NCBI GenBank assembly: GCA_029561505.1
Contig: JAKQXK010000038.1
Coordinates: 1-7,216 of the forward strand
Reading direction: 5' to 3'
DNA: 7,216 bases
Source: Spirochaetota bacterium
GTDB taxonomy: Bacteria > Spirochaetota > Leptospiria > Turneriellales > Turneriellaceae
The position numbers were made by a program, and so were the translations under genes. The notes below the pieces were generated by a model. The model was not told where the DNA came from, ran no database searches, and worked only from the letters and a program-made list of their open reading frames with translations. Positions 6,208 through 7,216 of this stretch are shown here, piece after piece (positions within the stretch are counted from its first letter, which is position 1; each line of letters opens with the position of its first letter).

Positions 6208-7216
6208 AAACTTTTGAGAATCTCTTTCAGTGAACCAATGAGTTTCGCATTTTCACCTTCTGCACCGACACTGAAACGAATACAATCGGCGAAAGGTGAT
6301 CCCGCATAATGGCGTACGAGAATCTTATAATCCCTGAGGCGCCGCACGACCGCGGGGGCGCCGGGCTTTTCGGGGGCTCGCGCCAGAATATAATTCGCTT
6401 CAGAATCAAAGCATTCAAACCCGAGCGCAATAAGCTCAGCGCGCAAAAAGTCACGCCCGGCGAGAACCGCGCGAATCGTGCGCTCATGCCAGGCTTTATC
6501 GGCGAGAGCCGCCGCCGCGAGCCGGGTTGCGAGCGCATCTTCGTTATATGAATCTTTGTGCGCGAGCAACCCTTGCATCAGTTCTTGATTACCTGAAGCG
6601 AGATAGCCGACGCGCAGGCCTGCGAGCGCATGCGTTTTCGAAAAAGTACGCGTGACAACCAGATTTTCAAGCTGGGTAATATACTTCATCATTGTCGCTT
6701 CGGGGCCCGCAAAGTCATTGTACGCTTCGTCAACCACCCAGAGCGATTTTGAGGCGGCTATGATGCCAGCGAGGCGGCCTGCATCGATATATTCACCGGT
6801 GATCGCGTTCGGGTTGGCGAGAAAAACTACCGCCTCGCTGCTTTTTGCAAGCGCTTCTATATCAATGCTGTAAGGTTGCCCCGTGCGTTCTACCATCGGT
6901 ATCTCTGTGTAAGCAGCACCCGCATTGGTCACGAGCGTACGGTAAAGACTGTAAGTCACCGCGGGAAAAACAGCAGGCCGTTCGGCACCGAGCGTCGCGC
7001 GGCAGATGAGCGTCAACGCCTCGTCAGAGCCATTCGTGACGATAATATTCTCTTTGCCGAGCTGCCAATAGTCGGCGAGCGCACTCAGCAGGGGTTCACC
7101 CAGAGGGTGGCTGTATTTGCGCAGAATATCGCCCTGCCCTACGAGTTCTGCCATCACGCGAAAGACATTCGGCGAGGGCGGCAACGGGCTCTCGTTGGTG
7201 TTCAGCTTGATCCAGC
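6204..7216 (-). CDS. Histidinol-phosphate aminotransferase-like PLP enzyme, 5' end cut by window
   Basis: A fold-type I PLP aminotransferase resembling HisC, which converts imidazole-acetol phosphate and glutamate to histidinol phosphate. The frame stays open to the right edge and reads WIKLNTNESPLPPSP there, matching the conserved HisC N-terminus, so the true start lies beyond 7216; the TTG at 7184 is internal. Counting from that TTG: GSDEALTL 52-59, ANPNAITG 123-130 (N126 PLP-contacting), DEAYNDF 152-158, the PLP lysine K183 in TFSKTHALAGLRVGY with R191 binding phosphate, and R303 in IRFSVG for the substrate carboxylate. NPNAITG carries Ile where Pro is usual. Its visible neighbour is corA, with which it shares an ATGA overlap; there are no other his genes in view. 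Closely related aminotransferases act on aromatic or other amino acids, so the family is firm and the substrate less so. Confidence 0.88.
   Translation of the reverse strand, partial: WIKLNTNESPLPPSPNVFRVMAELVGQGDILRKYSHPLGEPLLSALADYWQLGKENIIVTNGSDEALTLICRATLGAERPAVFPAVTYSLYRTLVTNAGAAYTEIPMVERTGQPYSIDIEALAKSSEAVVFLANPNAITGEYIDAGRLAGIIAASKSLWVVDEAYNDFAGPEATMMKYITQLENLVVTRTFSKTHALAGLRVGYLASGNQELMQGLLAHKDSYNEDALATRLAAAALADKAWHERTIRAVLAGRDFLRAELIALGFECFDSEANYILARAPEKPGAPAVVRRLRDYKILVRHYAGSPFADCIRFSVGAEGENAKLIGSLKEILKSL

Overview
The window looks like ordinary bacterial chromosome. GC content is moderate to slightly high, genes are densely packed with overlapping or touching ends, and every protein belongs to a housekeeping or common family. 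The mix (an RNase J-type nuclease, a trimeric dUTPase, a beta-type GlnA, a CorA transporter and a HisC-like aminotransferase) does not name a genus. The absence of enteric-like signatures and the RNase J family protein would fit a spirochaete such as the Leptospirales, but this is only a weak impression. I see no phage, transposon, CRISPR, tRNA or rRNA.

Layout, left to right. On the minus strand, dut (2168-1725) runs directly into an RNase J-like gene (1747-38), which starts at a TTG inside the dut tail. The last codons of that nuclease gene lie within a perfect 12-bp inverted repeat (54-80), giving the protein a glycine-rich low-complexity tail. Next on the minus strand is glnA (3710-2274), followed by a clear intrinsic terminator (about 2213-2238) that separates it from dut. 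A 281-base intergenic region (3711-3991) lies between glnA and a divergent plus-strand pair: an SDR oxidoreductase (3992-4777) and, one base later, a small exported cysteine-containing protein (4779-5174). That pair meets, tail to tail with a 4-base gap, a second minus-strand pair: a HisC-family aminotransferase (cut by the right edge, stop at 6204) overlapping by ATGA with a CorA-type Mg2+ transporter (6207-5179).

Functionally the window mixes RNA processing, nucleotide-pool sanitation, nitrogen assimilation, metal uptake and amino-acid metabolism. No multi-gene novel system is visible. The points most worth checking are: the beta-type glutamine synthetase with Phe in place of the regulatory adenylylation tyrosine; the repeat-derived C-terminus of the RNase J-like protein; the palindrome lying in the spacer of a candidate glnA promoter; and the unrecognised exported CxxCxxC protein coupled to the SDR gene.
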